Shown: positions 17,050 to 25,018 of the stretch, piece after piece
Numbering within the stretch: the stretch's first letter is position 1
Layout of the letters: each line of letters starts with the position of its first letter
NCBI RefSeq assembly: GCF_947500265.1
Contig: NZ_CANMRN010000002.1
Span: 62,001-126,000 of the forward strand
Length of the DNA: 64,000 nt
Direction: 5' to 3'
Source of the DNA: an uncultured Psychrobacter sp.
Lineage (GTDB): Bacteria; Pseudomonadota; Gammaproteobacteria; Pseudomonadales; Moraxellaceae
Program-made: the position numbers and the translations under genes
Notes under the pieces: generated by a model
Told to the model about the DNA's origin: nothing
Database searches by the model: none
Seen by the model: only the letters and a program-made list of their open reading frames with translations

Positions 17050-19326
17050 ATGACACATATTGACAAAATCCAAGTAACCAAACGTGATGGACGTTTAGAG
17101 CCTATTGATTTAGACAAAATTCACAAGGTAATAGCGTGGGCAGCTCACGGCTTGGACAACGTGTCTGTGTCTCAAGTTGAGCTAAAGTCGCACATCCAGT
17201 TTTATGAAGGTATCAAAACTCGTGACATTCACGAAACCATCATCAAATCTGCCGCCGACCTAATCTCTGAAACCACGCCTGACTATCAATATCTGGCTGC
17301 GCGTTTGGCTATCTTCCATCTACGTAAGATTGCTTATAACAAATTCACCCCGCCGCACCTATATGATCATGTCAAAACTTTGACTGACGCTGGCAAATAC
17401 GATCAACATATTTTAGCTGACTATAGCCGTGCTGAATTTGATGAGTTAGAAGAGTACCTTGATCACTGGCGCGATATGAATCTTGCTTATGCCGCTGTTG
17501 AGCAAATGGCAGGCAAATATCTCGTGCAAGACCGCGTGAGCAAGACCGTTTATGAGAGCCCGCAGTTCTTGTACATGCTGGTCGGTATGTGTCTGTTTAG
17601 CCAATACGACAAGTCAGACCGTCTTGATTTCGTCAAACGCTTCTATGATGCGACTTCAGAATTCAAAATCTCACTACCGACGCCGATCATGTCAGGCGTA
17701 CGTACCCCATCGCGTCAGTTTAGCTCGTGCGTACTGATCGAATGTGGTGATAGCCTAGACTCTATCAACGCCACCACTAGCGCCATCGTACGCTATGTGT
17801 CACAGCGTGCTGGTATCGGTATCAACGCAGGTCGTATCCGCGCCCTTGGTAGCCCTATCCGTGGCGGTGAAGCACAGCATACTGGCTGTATCCCGTTCTA
17901 CAAATTGTTCCAGACAGCTGTTAAATGCTGCTCACAAGGCGGCGTCCGTGGCGGTGCTGCGACGTTGTTCTACCCACTATGGCATTTAGAAGTTGAATCA
18001 TTACTGGTACTGAAAAACAACCGCGGTGTCGAAGACAACCGTGTCCGTCATATGGATTACGGCGTACAGTTAAACAAAACGATGTACACTCGCCTAATCA
18101 AAGGCCAAGACATCTCACTATTCTCACCAGGTGACACGCCGGGCTTGTATGATGCGTTCTTTGAAGATCAAGACAAGTTCGAAGAGTTATACACCAAGTA
18201 CGAAAATGATCCTAACGTACGTAGCCGTCAAATCCCAGCAGCAGATTTGTTCAGCCTAATGATGCAAGAGCGCGCCAGTACGGGTCGTATCTATATCCAA
18301 AACGTCGATCATTGCAACACCCATAGCCCATTTGACGCGACGGTTGCCCCGATTCGCCAGTCAAACCTATGTATGGAAATTGCACTACCAACCAAGCCAC
18401 TGGATAACATCAATGACGAAGAAGGCGAAATCGCCCTTTGTACGCTATCAGCGGTCAACTTGGGTAAAGTCGAAAACGTCAGCGACATCGAAGAGCCAGC
18501 CGAGCTAATCGTTCGTGCGCTTGATGCCCTGCTCGACTATCAAGACTATCCAGTAAAAGCCGCTCAAAACGGCAGCATGCGTCGTCGCACGCTTGGTGTG
18601 GGCGTAATCAACTATGCTTACTACTTAGCTAAGAATGGCGCACGCTACTCAGACGACTCAGCATTGGGTCTGACCCATCAGACATTTGAAGCCTTGCAGT
18701 TCTATCTCTTGAAAGCGTCAAACAAATTGGCAAAAGAGCAAGGCGCGTGCCCTGCGTTCAATGAGACTACGTACTCGCAAGGCATCTTGCCGATTGATAC
18801 GTACAAAGCCGACTTGGACAAAATCTGCCAAGAGCCGCTACATCTCGATTGGGAAACGCTACGTGGCGAGATCACTGAGCATGGTCTACGCAACTCTACC
18901 CTAACCGCCTTGATGCCGTCTGAGACCTCAAGTCAGATCGCCAACGCGACCAACGGTATCGAGCCACCACGTGGTCTGGTCTCTATCAAAGCGTCAAAAG
19001 ATGGCATCTTAAAGCAAGTCGTCCCTGAGATTGATAAGCTAAAAGATCAGTACGAGCTACTATGGCAAATGCCAAACAATGACGGTTACCTAAAGCTGGT
19101 CGCTATCATGCAAAAATTCGTCGATCAAAGTATCTCTGCCAATACCAACTACGATCCAGTTCGTTATGCTGGTGGCCGTGTACCAATGAAGATATTGCTA
19201 AAAGACTTGCTAAACGCTTATAAAATGGGTGTGAAGACGTTGTACTACCATAACACTCGTGATGGTGCGAACGATGCCCAAGCGGATATGGAAGATGATT
19301 GTGCTGGCGGTGCATGTAAGATTTAA
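17050..19326 (+). CDS. nrdA: Ribonucleoside-diphosphate reductase class Ia, alpha subunit
   Basis: 758 residues, close to E. coli NrdA (761). An N-terminal ATP-cone (KIQVTKRDGRLEPIDLDKI...) mediates allosteric control. The active-site cysteines are visible: SSCVLIE (Cys227), NLCMEI (Cys441, radical site) and LCTLSAV (Cys464). The C-terminal redox pair is Cys751/Cys756 in CAGGACKI. The enzyme reduces ribonucleotides to deoxyribonucleotides together with NrdB. AGAGGCC precedes the ATG. Its partner nrdB is not adjacent: about 2.2 kb with four other features lies between them. NrdR-like boxes lie about 150 bases upstream. Confidence 0.97.
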   Translation: MTHIDKIQVTKRDGRLEPIDLDKIHKVIAWAAHGLDNVSVSQVELKSHIQFYEGIKTRDIHETIIKSAADLISETTPDYQYLAARLAIFHLRKIAYNKFTPPHLYDHVKTLTDAGKYDQHILADYSRAEFDELEEYLDHWRDMNLAYAAVEQMAGKYLVQDRVSKTVYESPQFLYMLVGMCLFSQYDKSDRLDFVKRFYDATSEFKISLPTPIMSGVRTPSRQFSSCVLIECGDSLDSINATTSAIVRYVSQRAGIGINAGRIRALGSPIRGGEAQHTGCIPFYKLFQTAVKCCSQGGVRGGAATLFYPLWHLEVESLLVLKNNRGVEDNRVRHMDYGVQLNKTMYTRLIKGQDISLFSPGDTPGLYDAFFEDQDKFEELYTKYENDPNVRSRQIPAADLFSLMMQERASTGRIYIQNVDHCNTHSPFDATVAPIRQSNLCMEIALPTKPLDNINDEEGEIALCTLSAVNLGKVENVSDIEEPAELIVRALDALLDYQDYPVKAAQNGSMRRRTLGVGVINYAYYLAKNGARYSDDSALGLTHQTFEALQFYLLKASNKLAKEQGACPAFNETTYSQGILPIDTYKADLDKICQEPLHLDWETLRGEITEHGLRNSTLTALMPSETSSQIANATNGIEPPRGLVSIKASKDGILKQVVPEIDKLKDQYELLWQMPNNDGYLKLVAIMQKFVDQSISANTNYDPVRYAGGRVPMKILLKDLLNAYKMGVKTLYYHNTRDGANDAQADMEDDCAGGACKI

Positions 19327-19659
19327 GTTTGAAAAAGAAGCTCTTTAAATAGAATTTCTGACGGGTGGCGGGTTTGGCTTTTGGGTTAAGCTCGTCATCT
19401 ACCACTAATATACAGTTGAAAGGTTTCAAAATTTGTTTGGTACTACAGGTATCAGGCAATAAAAATGGCAAAGATGATTTCTCATCTTTGCCATTGGAGA
19501 TACTAAATATTGGCGTATTTAATATCAGAGAGTTGAGACTATATACTTTCAAAAATGGTAAGAAAATAGAATAACGTTCCGTTCTCAGGCAGCTACCCTA
19601 ATCTAAAACTTATTCCTCTTTTAAAGAAACCTGTTGATATACCTAACATAAGAGTTGTT
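19327..19659. other. Gap after nrdA with a long perfect hairpin
   Basis: 333 bases. A plus-strand open frame (19365-19574) spans the hairpin at 19464-19495 but has no ribosome-binding site and no recognisable family. It could be a decayed gene end. Base composition becomes AT-rich from here to 20731. Confidence 0.4.
19464..19495. repeat. Perfect 14 bp inverted repeat downstream of nrdA
   Basis: AATGGCAAAGATGA and TCATCTTTGCCATT flank a 4-base loop (TTTC). No T-run follows. It lies 138 bases past the nrdA stop and may end or protect the nrdA transcript. Confidence 0.6.
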
Positions 19660-20217
19660 ATGAGCGAGAATTCTATTAAGTTAATTGCAATTGGAACAAC
19701 TGCAAGTGTCATAGCAGGAATAATTCTTTTAACTATCCCGCAACTTAGACTTTGGATTGGGTATATAGCAACTTGGATTTGGACAGCATTAACAGCAACA
19801 TATTTAGTATCAGGCTGGCTTTTATTAGTAGTTTGCTTCATTACGCTTATTGGCATGATTTTAATTTTCTCGTATATCCGCTTTAAACCTAGAGAACCGC
19901 TATTTAAGTTATACACTGAAGATTTTATCCGTAGCGCCCTATGGAGATGGAGCTGGGCTGATAGCAAAATTTCTAATCTATGGTGTTACTGCCCACACTG
20001 CGATGCTACGCTGATTTATGATGATAGTTCGTGCTCTGTGTATAATCGTATGGAAGCAAATAAGACAGATTTTATGTGTGAAAACTGTAGCAATACGATT
20101 ATTACATCTATAGAAGGCGGAGACAAAGGCTACGCTTGTGACCTAATCAAGCGGGAAATAAGTCGAAGGATAAGAACAAAAGAATATGAAAGGCTAATAA
20201 ATAAAGAACTATCATAG
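19660..20217 (+). CDS. Membrane protein with C-terminal zinc-ribbon-like motif, unknown function
   Basis: 185 residues; I do not recognise the family. Two or three hydrophobic segments form the N-terminal third (LIAIGTTASVIAGIILLTI, LWIGYIATWIWTALTATYLVSGWLLLVVCFITLIGMILIFSYI). A soluble tail follows with two cysteine pairs, CPHC (about residue 111) and CENC (about 146), spaced as in a zinc ribbon, then a basic C-terminus (REISRRIRTKEYERLINKE). The sequence is more AT-rich than nrdA and nrdB. It lies inside the nrdA-nrdB interval together with a DUF3223-like gene. The pair looks like inserted accessory DNA, and the topology suggests a membrane-anchored sensor or adaptor, which is inference only. 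Confidence 0.6.
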   Translation: MSENSIKLIAIGTTASVIAGIILLTIPQLRLWIGYIATWIWTALTATYLVSGWLLLVVCFITLIGMILIFSYIRFKPREPLFKLYTEDFIRSALWRWSWADSKISNLWCYCPHCDATLIYDDSSCSVYNRMEANKTDFMCENCSNTIITSIEGGDKGYACDLIKREISRRIRTKEYERLINKELS

Positions 20218-20380
20218 ACTAAGCGTTTCTACTTTGAGAATTGGAGCAAGTGCTATTAGCTAGGTTTTTTACCTTGCTTTGAGAAACCTTGTGAGCCAAT
20301 ACCATAGCCTATGATATGACTAAATTTGTAGCTCATGATTGACTATATTTTATATATCACCTAACTATTTGAGGTTTAAA

Positions 20381-20731
20381 ATGGTCGCTAAAACATTAAC
20401 TTTGAAAAATAGAGGTTTTACCTTTTCAACTCAAGGAGAAGCTCAAAGATATTATTCAAAGATCATAAAAGAACTTTATGAAGGTAAAGACCTCCTTTGC
20501 GATGGTGAAGATTTCGAAGATTTGAAAGAAATATATTTTTTATACTGTGAATATACCAATTATAAGATCCCTAGCGAAATAAAGGCTTTTAAAGGTGTGC
20601 GAAATATTGAAAGCTACAATACAATTTGTGCTGCCGTTATATTAGATGAAGAAAATGAAGAGTTATTCTCTACTGATAAAGCCATTAAAGAGATTGCAGA
20701 TAGACAGAAAATTGAAAATAAACAAGCATAG
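20381..20731 (+). CDS. DUF3223-like small protein
   Basis: 116 residues from the ATG at 20381, preferred over an in-frame ATG 42 bases upstream because GAGG lies at the right distance. The pattern FTFSTQGEAQRYYSKIIKELYEGKDLLCDGEDFEDLKEIYFLY...IKAFKGVRNIESYNT.C..VI..DEENEELFSTDKAIKEIA resembles the DUF3223 family (an F-S-x-x-A-x-x-Y start, a D-x-E-D-F-x-x-L block, and an F-S-x-x-x-A-I end). The function is unknown. It has low GC content, suggesting acquisition. It follows the zinc-ribbon membrane protein by 163 bases and precedes a dispersed repeat by 22 bases. Confidence 0.6.
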   Translation: MVAKTLTLKNRGFTFSTQGEAQRYYSKIIKELYEGKDLLCDGEDFEDLKEIYFLYCEYTNYKIPSEIKAFKGVRNIESYNTICAAVILDEENEELFSTDKAIKEIADRQKIENKQA

Positions 20732-20753
20732 ATCTGGCCAATTTATATAGCAC

Positions 20754-20825
20754 GTAGGTTGGGTTGACGAAGGAAACCCAACGGTTTGAGTCTTTGTTGG
20801 GTCTCGTGCCTCGACACCAACCTAC
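20754..20825. repeat. Palindromic dispersed repeat of the GTAGGTTGGGTT type
   Basis: GTAGGTTGG (20754-20762) and CCAACCTAC (20817-20825) are exact inverted ends. Inside, GTTGGGTT (20758-20765) pairs with AACCCAAC (20775-20782), and a further GTTGGGT follows at 20796. This motif is a familiar short intergenic repeat in several proteobacteria. Here it marks the right edge of the AT-rich island between nrdA and nrdB. Confidence 0.75.
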
Positions 20826-21053
20826 TCTAAAGCATAGAAAGTTGTAGGGTGAGCCCAAACAGAAGAGTCGTTAAGAAGAAAGAAAGATGCCTTAACACGG
20901 TCGTTTAGCCCCGACTATAGTGGTATCCTGCTGACGACGATGGCGATGCAGTCGGTGGCTGAACGTAGTATCGAGACAATAGGAATGCGGTCAGACACGA
21001 TAGACTGCACGCCAGCGGCAAGGCAGATACAAGCGGTAGGCGGGATTGGCTAC

Positions 21054-21062
21054 TGTTATAAT
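21054..21062 (+). promoter_or_regulatory. Extended -10 promoter before the nrdB-side genes
   Basis: TGTTATAAT is a perfect extended -10 (TGnTATAAT), 36 bases before the GTG start at 21099. No good -35 lies 17 bases upstream, which is acceptable for this promoter type. It would let the small lysine-rich gene and nrdB be transcribed independently of nrdA. Confidence 0.55.
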
Positions 21063-21098
21063 TAAAACATACAGACAGAATAAAACGACGGAGGTCAT

Positions 21099-21470
21099 GT
21101 GCAATATACCGCAATCATCAAAGACGGTGGTTTGTTTATCCCAAACGTATTTTCAGACCTAAACGATGGTGGCTCGCATATCGTACAAGTCGAGGTTGAT
21201 ATTGCAGAGGTGCGTCAGCAGTTAGGTGTGGATGAAGCACCAAAGACAACTGTCGCCAAAAAAAGCGTGTCAAAAGCAGCCAAAAAACCAGTATCGCGCG
21301 CGGCTAAAAAAGACTTAAAAATAGCAGCAGAAGAGTCTGATGTGAGTACCCTACGCAAAAGCGCACTTGATGAATTAGAAGCACTCGATGATAGTGAACT
21401 TAGCGAGATATTCAAAGCCTATATGAACGATGGACAAGAGTCGTCGCAGATATCACTAGAGAACCTCTAA
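21099..21470 (+). CDS. Small lysine/alanine-rich protein of unknown function
   Basis: 123 residues starting at GTG. GGAGG lies 4 bases upstream, and the overlapping ATG at 21097 opens a frame of only 22 codons, so GTG is the likely start. An N-terminal segment MQYTAIIKDGGLFIPNVFSDLNDG...HIVQVEVDIAEV looks like a short beta-strand domain similar in feel to AbrB-like or RelB-type antitoxin starts. It is followed by a basic repeat-like stretch (KTTVAKKSVSKAAKKPVSRAAKK) and an acidic C-terminal helix (LDELEALDDSELSEIFKAYM). No toxin gene is adjacent. It precedes nrdB by 97 bases and may be cotranscribed with it. Confidence 0.6.
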   Translation: MQYTAIIKDGGLFIPNVFSDLNDGGSHIVQVEVDIAEVRQQLGVDEAPKTTVAKKSVSKAAKKPVSRAAKKDLKIAAEESDVSTLRKSALDELEALDDSELSEIFKAYMNDGQESSQISLENL

Positions 21471-21567
21471 GCTAAAACGCTATAATCCAAAAACGTGTCA
21501 TAACATCAGATCAAAACCAGTCACACCCCTATAAATTAATAACCGTATCAATTATAAAGGCAGTCCC

Positions 21568-22701
21568 ATGACTTACTCGATTTTTTCTCAAACGCCAAAC
21601 AATGCGCTAAAAGAGCCGATGTTCTTTGGTCAGCCTGTCAACGTGGCACGCTATGACCAACAAAAGCACCCTATCTTTGAGCAATTGATTGAAAAGCAGC
21701 TATCGTTCTTTTGGCGTCCAGAAGAAGTCGATGTATCACGCGATCGTATCGACTTTAGCAATCTGTCCTCGCATGAGCAGCACATATTTTTGAGCAACCT
21801 CAAATACCAGACCCTACTCGACTCTATCCAAGGTCGTAGTCCAAACGTGGTGCTACTGCCGCTGGTGTCTATCCCTGAGCTTGAGACGTGGATTGAGACA
21901 TGGTCGTTCTCTGAGACCATTCATTCGCGCAGCTATACGCATATCATTCGTAATATCGTCAATGACCCAAATATTATCTTTGATGACATTATGCAAAACG
22001 AGCACATCTTAGGCCGTGCCTCTGATATCGCCCAGTACTATGATGAGCTGTACCGCAACTCACAGCTATATAGCCTGTATGGGCCAGGTACGCATAACAT
22101 CAATGGCGGGCAAGTGACCGTTGATTTGAGATCACTGAAAAAGCAGATGTACCTATGCATCATGGCAGTCAACGTACTAGAAGCCATTCGTTTCTATGTG
22201 TCGTTTGCTTGCTCGTTTGCCTTTGCTGAGCGTAAATTGATGGAAGGTAATGCCAAAATCATTAAGCTAATCGCTCGTGATGAAGCACTGCATTTGACAG
22301 GTACGCAGCACATGCTGAACCTTATGCGTAACGGTCGTGACGATCCTGAAATGGTCGAGATTGCCGCAGAGTGCTATGAAGAAAGTATCGAGATTTTCCG
22401 CAAAGCTGCTGAACAAGAAAAAGAATGGGCAGGCTACCTGTTCAAAGATGGCTCGATGATTGGTTTAAACAAAGACATCCTTTGCCAATATATCGAGTAC
22501 ATCACCAATTTACGTATGGAAACTGTCGGCTTGCCAGCGGCGTTCCCGAACTCAAAATCAAACCCAATCCCGTGGATCAACACGTGGTTGTCATCTGACA
22601 ATGTGCAAGTAGCACCGCAAGAGACTGAGATTAGCTCGTACTTGGTTGGTCAGATTGACTCTGACTTATCAGACAGTGATTTTGATGACTTTGAATTGTA
22701 A
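21568..22701 (+). CDS. nrdB: Ribonucleoside-diphosphate reductase class Ia, beta subunit
   Basis: 377 residues. The radical-site signature [19 protein letters not shown] contains iron ligands Glu116 and His119 and the tyrosyl-radical Tyr123. Further diiron ligands lie in [17 protein letters not shown] and [12 protein letters not shown]. It forms the active complex with NrdA through its C-terminal tail, here DSDFDDFEL. The tail codons resemble the first unit of a degenerate tandem array that begins at the 3' end of the gene and continues about 100 bases beyond the stop. It is followed by the yfaE-like ferredoxin gene and separated from nrdA by about 2.2 kb. Confidence 0.97.
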   Translation: MTYSIFSQTPNNALKEPMFFGQPVNVARYDQQKHPIFEQLIEKQLSFFWRPEEVDVSRDRIDFSNLSSHEQHIFLSNLKYQTLLDSIQGRSPNVVLLPLVSIPELETWIETWSFSETIHSRSYTHIIRNIVNDPNIIFDDIMQNEHILGRASDIAQYYDELYRNSQLYSLYGPGTHNINGGQVTVDLRSLKKQMYLCIMAVNVLEAIRFYVSFACSFAFAERKLMEGNAKIIKLIARDEALHLTGTQHMLNLMRNGRDDPEMVEIAAECYEESIEIFRKAAEQEKEWAGYLFKDGSMIGLNKDILCQYIEYITNLRMETVGLPAAFPNSKSNPIPWINTWLSSDNVQVAPQETEISSYLVGQIDSDLSDSDFDDFEL

Positions 22702-22800
22702 AAGCTTTGAGCTGTAAAAGTCTGAACTATAAGAGCTTTGAGCTAGAAAGACTTTGAACGATAAAGACTTGAGCGGTAGAAATTTGAAGCTATAAAATTT
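22687..22800. repeat. Degenerate 15-17 bp tandem array starting in the nrdB stop region
   Basis: About seven units resemble GACTTTGAATTGTAAAA, the last nrdB codons plus TAA. Examples are GCTTTGAGCTGTAAAA, GTCTGAACTATAAGA, GCTTTGAGCTAGAAA, GACTTTGAACGATAAA, GACTTGAGCGGTAGAA and ATTTGAAGCTATAAAA. In the nrdB frame this gives stops at TAA, TGA, TGA, TAG, TAA and TAG in succession. Confidence 0.75.
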
Positions 22801-22808
22801 CTACCGCT
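22772..22808. repeat. 14 bp hairpin between nrdB and the ferredoxin gene
   Basis: AGCGGTAGAAATTT and AAATTTCTACCGCT are exact inverted repeats around a 9-base loop. It overlaps the end of the tandem array. No T-run follows, so it may stabilise or process the nrdB mRNA rather than terminate it. Confidence 0.6.
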
Positions 22809-22873
22809 GTAATCGTCTTATGGGTTAATAGTAGGGATAGCAGTAGCACAGACATATCCCAATAGGATTCACA

Positions 22874-23143
22874 ATGACTTGGGTAATGACCAGTAAAAAG
22901 CAGTTCTATCTACATGATGACGAGAGTCTGCTAGATGGACTGCTACGCACCGGACACGACGTAAACTATCAATGCCGCGAAGGCTATTGTGGTAGTTGCC
23001 GAGTTAAGCGTATTGCTAGCTCACATACGGTTGATTATCCATTTGACCCATTGGCGATGATTGAAGAAGATGAAATCCTGCCCTGCTGTTGCCGTGTGCA
23101 AGGTGTTATTTATATCAATCATGACCCTATTGAAAAGTTATAG
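22874..23143 (+). CDS. 2Fe-2S ferredoxin, class I RNR maintenance protein (YfaE-like)
   Basis: 89 residues, a small plant-type ferredoxin. The cluster ligands are Cys34, Cys39 and Cys42 (CREGYCGSC), with the fourth in the CCC of residues 71-73 (ILPCCCRV). In E. coli, YfaE is encoded after nrdB and supplies electrons for forming the diiron-tyrosyl radical cofactor of NrdB. The same order here supports that role. The length and lack of a reductase domain fit YfaE rather than a larger oxidoreductase. The gap to nrdB holds a tandem array and a hairpin. Confidence 0.9.
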   Translation: MTWVMTSKKQFYLHDDESLLDGLLRTGHDVNYQCREGYCGSCRVKRIASSHTVDYPFDPLAMIEEDEILPCCCRVQGVIYINHDPIEKL

Positions 23144-23199
23144 CAGGGTTACGTATAAATGAACCTAACCTTCTAGTTTCAGAAAAACTAGCTCCCACA

Positions 23200-23238
23200 A
23201 AAAGCGCGCTCCTTTAGATAAGGAGCGCGCTTTTTTGT
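23200..23238. terminator. Bidirectional terminator between the ferredoxin gene and degS-like gene
   Basis: AAAGCGCGCTCCTT (23201-23214) and AAGGAGCGCGCTTT (23220-23233) form a 14 bp GC-rich stem with A- and T-runs on the two sides. Confidence 0.85.
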
Positions 23239-23312
23239 GTTATCAGCCAAATAAAAATGCTGACTCATAATGTATATATGAGTCAGCACATAGTGGTAAC
23301 AGTAACTACGAC

Positions 23313-24638
23313 TTACTGCGACGCGGCATCTTGTTCAAACAGTTTCATTAGCTCTTCGCGCATACGATCACGCTCTGCCTTTGACATCATCGGCGTTTCT
23401 TCATCGCCTTGAATGTTTGGTTGCTCCATTCCGCCCATGCTCTCATTTTGTAGTACGACAGGACGCTCAAGTGGTTCTTGTGCTGGGCGCTCTTCTAGCG
23501 TGATTTTTACTTGGGCGTTTTTACCTTGACGCAATATTTGCGCATCCAGTTCAGTATTTGGTGGCTTACGGGCAACATACTGAATCAAGGTATTGGCATC
23601 TGTCATCTCGACATCGTCGATGGTTAGGACGATATCACCGACGCGTAGACCACTTTTTGCCGCTGGACTGTTATCAATGACGTTTAGCACTTCTACGCCT
23701 GTTGATGTCTCTAGCTGCGTCGGGTCACGTAGCTGTGACTGAATCTCGATACCTAACCAACCACGACTGACACGGCCATCTTTAATCAAGGCATTCATCA
23801 CCTGCTCAACCAGTGCCGTCGGAATCGCAAAGCCAATACCCATCGAGCCACCAGAGCGCGAGAATATAACGGTGTTGATACCAACTAGCTCGCCATGAGC
23901 ATCGACCAGTGCGCCACCTGAGTTACCTGGATTAATCGCCGCATCAGTCTGGATAAAGTCTTCAAACTTATTGACGCCCAGTCCAGTACGACCAGTCGCT
24001 GAGATAATCCCCTGCGTCACTGTCTGACCCACACCGAATGGATTACCAATCGCCAAGGCCAAATCCCCTACACGAATTGGATCTTCGCGGAAACCAAGTG
24101 GTGTCAGCCCTGTCATATCGACCTTAATCACTGCTAAGTCGCTATCAGGATCTGTACCGATGATTCTAGCACGACTCTTACGACCATCATTGAACGCGAC
24201 TGTGATCTCATCTGCTTTTTCGATTACGTGGGCATTGGTCACGATATAGCCGTCTTCTGATACGATCACACCAGAGCCTAAATTGGTATTGCCCTGCTCT
24301 TGTGATGGGCCACCATGATATTCAAAAAATCGGCGCAGTACGGGATCATCCATATAAGGATGCTCGGTCATCGTTTGTGTCGTATAGATATTGACCACAG
24401 ACTGCGATGCACGCGCAACTGCATTATGATAAGAAGAAATAGGCGCTGGCGTGTCCGACACTGGCTCTGCTGCTTGCTGCTCCGCAGGCGGGGTTCTCGG
24501 CGGCTCCCATGTGGCCTCCGACGTCGACTTCATACTCGTGAACAACCAGATAAACGCTGCCAACACTAGCAGCAATAAGACCCAAGGTAACCATTTTAAT
24601 AAAGACGCCTTGTTATTGGTGTTCCGGGATGACGACAT
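23313..24638 (-). CDS. DegS/HtrA-type periplasmic serine protease
   Basis: 441 residues. An N-terminal membrane anchor (WLPWVLLLLVLAAFIWLF, residues 16-33) is followed by a trypsin-like domain with His137 (TNAHV), Asp167 (DSDLAV) and Ser240 (NPGNSGGAL). One PDZ domain follows (about 285-375), then an acidic C-terminal tail. The anchor and single PDZ place it with DegS/AlgW, which sense misfolded outer membrane proteins and cut an anti-sigma factor, rather than with DegP, which has two PDZ domains. No anti-sigma gene is nearby, so the target is not shown. GAGG precedes the ATG. Confidence 0.88.
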   Translation of the reverse strand: MSSSRNTNNKASLLKWLPWVLLLLVLAAFIWLFTSMKSTSEATWEPPRTPPAEQQAAEPVSDTPAPISSYHNAVARASQSVVNIYTTQTMTEHPYMDDPVLRRFFEYHGGPSQEQGNTNLGSGVIVSEDGYIVTNAHVIEKADEITVAFNDGRKSRARIIGTDPDSDLAVIKVDMTGLTPLGFREDPIRVGDLALAIGNPFGVGQTVTQGIISATGRTGLGVNKFEDFIQTDAAINPGNSGGALVDAHGELVGINTVIFSRSGGSMGIGFAIPTALVEQVMNALIKDGRVSRGWLGIEIQSQLRDPTQLETSTGVEVLNVIDNSPAAKSGLRVGDIVLTIDDVEMTDANTLIQYVARKPPNTELDAQILRQGKNAQVKITLEERPAQEPLERPVVLQNESMGGMEQPNIQGDEETPMMSKAERDRMREELMKLFEQDAASQ

Positions 24639-25018
24639 ATAAAACCTCTATAAATTTATTGCAAACAGACAGTGAAAAACGATGTGAGATAATAGCGACC
24701 GCTTAGCTATTCTTGACCCATCAATTGAATGGTCAAATGCTATACAGCTAGGCAGACTCACGTGTATAAATTATAACCGCAATACCAGTAAATAGTAACG
24801 TATCGTGTACCATTTCAGTTATCCAGCTTGTCTGCTTGCTTACAACGGCATGTTAAAATAGCTTTTACGATACTCGACACTTAAGCATCTTGAGAGTTGA
24901 ATATAAAGTCAAAAGAGCAAAACCAAACACTCTCAAACATGACAGATAATACACAATTTTTGCTTAGTTAATCTACAGCACCTTACGACCTACATTTTAT
25001 TGATGACAGGAAAACATA
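24639..25018. other. Divergent gap between the degS-like and nif3-like genes
   Basis: 380 bases without a gene. It contains the 24 bp palindrome at 24713-24736 (listed separately), which is placed where a shared regulator could act on both promoters. Confidence 0.5.
24713..24736. promoter_or_regulatory. 24 bp palindrome, candidate operator
   Basis: TTGACC-CAT-CAATTG-AAT-GGTCAA: the three 6-base blocks are perfectly symmetric, with two 3-base spacers. It lies about 75 bases before the degS-like start, in a divergent region. The TTGACC arm also resembles a -35 element. Confidence 0.5.

Larger units (their letters stand above)
20732..21098. other. Gap with dispersed repeat and an extended -10 promoter
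   Basis: 367 bases. The left part is a palindromic repeat (20754-20825). The middle (20880-21050) is richer in GC than the genes to its left and has no credible frame. The right end carries the promoter at 21054-21062. Confidence 0.5.

Noticed and set aside
19106..19552. Leftward 148-codon frame overlapping the 3' end of nrdA
   Set aside because: It is largely the reverse of nrdA coding sequence and has no likeness to a known protein.
19365..19574. 69-codon open frame after nrdA spanning a perfect hairpin
   Set aside because: There is no ribosome-binding site and no family likeness. The hairpin in its middle would be unusual for a coding region. Mentioned only as a possible gene remnant.
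21097..21165. ATG at 21097 as start of a gene before nrdB
   Set aside because: This frame ends after 22 codons; the GTG at 21099 opens the 123-codon frame with the same ribosome-binding site.
23313..24638. Assignment of the protease as DegP
   Set aside because: It has an N-terminal membrane anchor and only one PDZ domain, so it fits DegS/AlgW rather than DegP or DegQ.
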